Source: Paramacrobiotus metropolitanus
Lineage: Eukaryota > Tardigrada > Eutardigrada > Parachela > Macrobiotidae
DNA: 64,000 nucleotides
Assembly: GCF_019649055.1 (NCBI RefSeq)
Contig: NW_026570236.1
Span: 1,364,001-1,428,000 of the forward strand
Direction of reading: 5' to 3'
The translations under genes and the position numbers were made by a program. Of this stretch, positions 62,920 to 64,000 are shown one piece after another. Each line of letters opens with the position of its first letter. Position 1 is the stretch's first letter. The notes below the pieces were generated by a model that saw nothing but the letters and a program-made list of their open reading frames with translations, did no database searches and was not told where the DNA came from.

Positions 62920-64000
62920 AGTACCCAGCTCAATAGTACTCAGTCTGGTAAAATATTCTTGCGCACTGCCATAACATTTCAGTAAAATGTGGATGGCATG
63001 ATGTTCAATTTCTTCTATAAACTGAAATAAATAAATTTCACATGTTCCTTACCCTTACTGAGACAGAACATGAGTGCAATGCTGTGGTTAAGCGACACGT
63101 TCAGTAATCGTTGTATTAAAACGCTAGATAAAGCACAGTCACTAAAGAATTAACGAACATGGAAGATGTACTCGTACAAAGTAGATTTTCGCAGCTGACT
63201 GAGCGCAGCTACCACCTGCGTAGTTTTTAGGGCCATGCACTGTCATTACAAAACATACGAGGGTTACTCGGAAAGTAATGATAATCAGTATCAGTTAATA
63301 ATCATAAAATTATGCACTGATTTTTTAAAAACTGTAGCATTCATAACTAGATCATAGGGCAATGGCCGTGGCCATACCGCCTAAGGTTGGCGGCTAGCAA
63401 GGCTCTGAACATGGCTGGGTAGCGCTGATTTTTCACTGATCACTGAAAGCGTTGCCTTAATTACTGGCCAGTTTTCATGATATTATTTTGAAAAATTGAT
63501 TTGCAGAGAGAAGTGTAGAATTTTTCATGCTGTATTGCCTGTTCTGTCGCCTTAATAAGGACCATTCTTTGCTGATGTTGCCAGTTGGTTCCAGCGAACT
63601 CCCACCGAGCACTCCGTTTTGACAACGGTGCTCAAATTTTGGAATATTTTTTTGAGTTTCCACTTTCGAAAAGTAATCATAGTCAAAACCCTGATCGAGA
63701 AGGATCCTTTTCCGACCCCGAAGCAATAGCAGAGGGTCTAATCATTATGGAAGGAAAGGTGTCGAGAGTGTGCTGCAGCTGCTTACTGATAACGCAGAAG
63801 AAAATGGTTTCTGGCACGGTATCATCCGTGTGGTGCAATATCGCGAAAATCCACAGATAAGCACCCCGTCCCTGATTTATTTTTTTTTCTCGGCCTGGAG
63901 TAAAATTATCGTTCCACATTATTTTTTCTTAGTTTACCTTAGTCCTTTATCTGTTCCAAATATTTCCTGGCTTGAAAAAATTGTTGCGGGGCAAAAAGTT
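62920..64000. other. 5' flank of copy G and right edge
   Basis: No confident gene. A mariner-like terminal sequence may be present at 63259-63280. The frames at 63475-63919 have no recognisable motif. Confidence 0.5.

Noticed and set aside
63475-63919. Overlapping frames at the right edge as a transposase
   Set aside because: I could find no catalytic or DNA-binding motif in either strand, so only the possible terminal repeat is reported.

Overview
This window is intron-rich metazoan nuclear DNA. The coding exons are joined by GT-AG introns, many under 100 bp, and the gene families are animal ones: membrane guanylate cyclases with an ANF-receptor ectodomain, an astacin metalloprotease and a CUB domain. 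I see no bacterial operons, rRNA, tRNA or CRISPR. The compact introns, moderate GC and frequent TACGAGTA/TACTCGTA octamers suggest a tardigrade of the Hypsibius type. That is a low-confidence guess, and another small ecdysozoan would also fit.

Layout. Positions 1-2880 hold at most weak exons. A small secreted glycine-rich protein lies on the plus strand (2883-3984). Everything recognisable after it is on the minus strand. At 8253-4867 is a nine-exon gene joining a complete pro-astacin to two bulb-type (D-mannose-type) lectin domains. At 11094-8556 is a six-exon gene joining a signal peptide and CUB domain to a cysteine-dioxygenase-like cupin. In both models every intron phase agrees across the splice junctions.

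From 11.9 kb to 62.9 kb runs a head-to-tail array of seven receptor guanylate cyclase copies, called A to G here. Each has about 20 exons with the same order: signal peptide, ANF ligand-binding domain, one transmembrane helix, degenerate kinase-homology domain, dimerisation coiled coil and cyclase. A, B, C, F and G look intact. D and E carry several independent nonsense, frameshift or splice lesions and are pseudogenes. A relic of exons 7-10 of an eighth copy lies between F and G.

The E-F part of the array (41-53 kb) is also where inverted-repeat elements collect: a 525-bp TIR element in an intron of E, a 1.2-kb TIR element with another nested inside it in an intron of F, several palindromes and a short tandem array. 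This suggests a gene-birth-and-death cluster of cGMP-producing, probably chemosensory or peptide-sensing, receptors.

The two genes I would follow up first are the astacin-bulb-lectin fusion and the secreted CUB-thiol-dioxygenase-like protein, because both architectures are unusual. The functions given are inferred from motifs, since no searches could be run.
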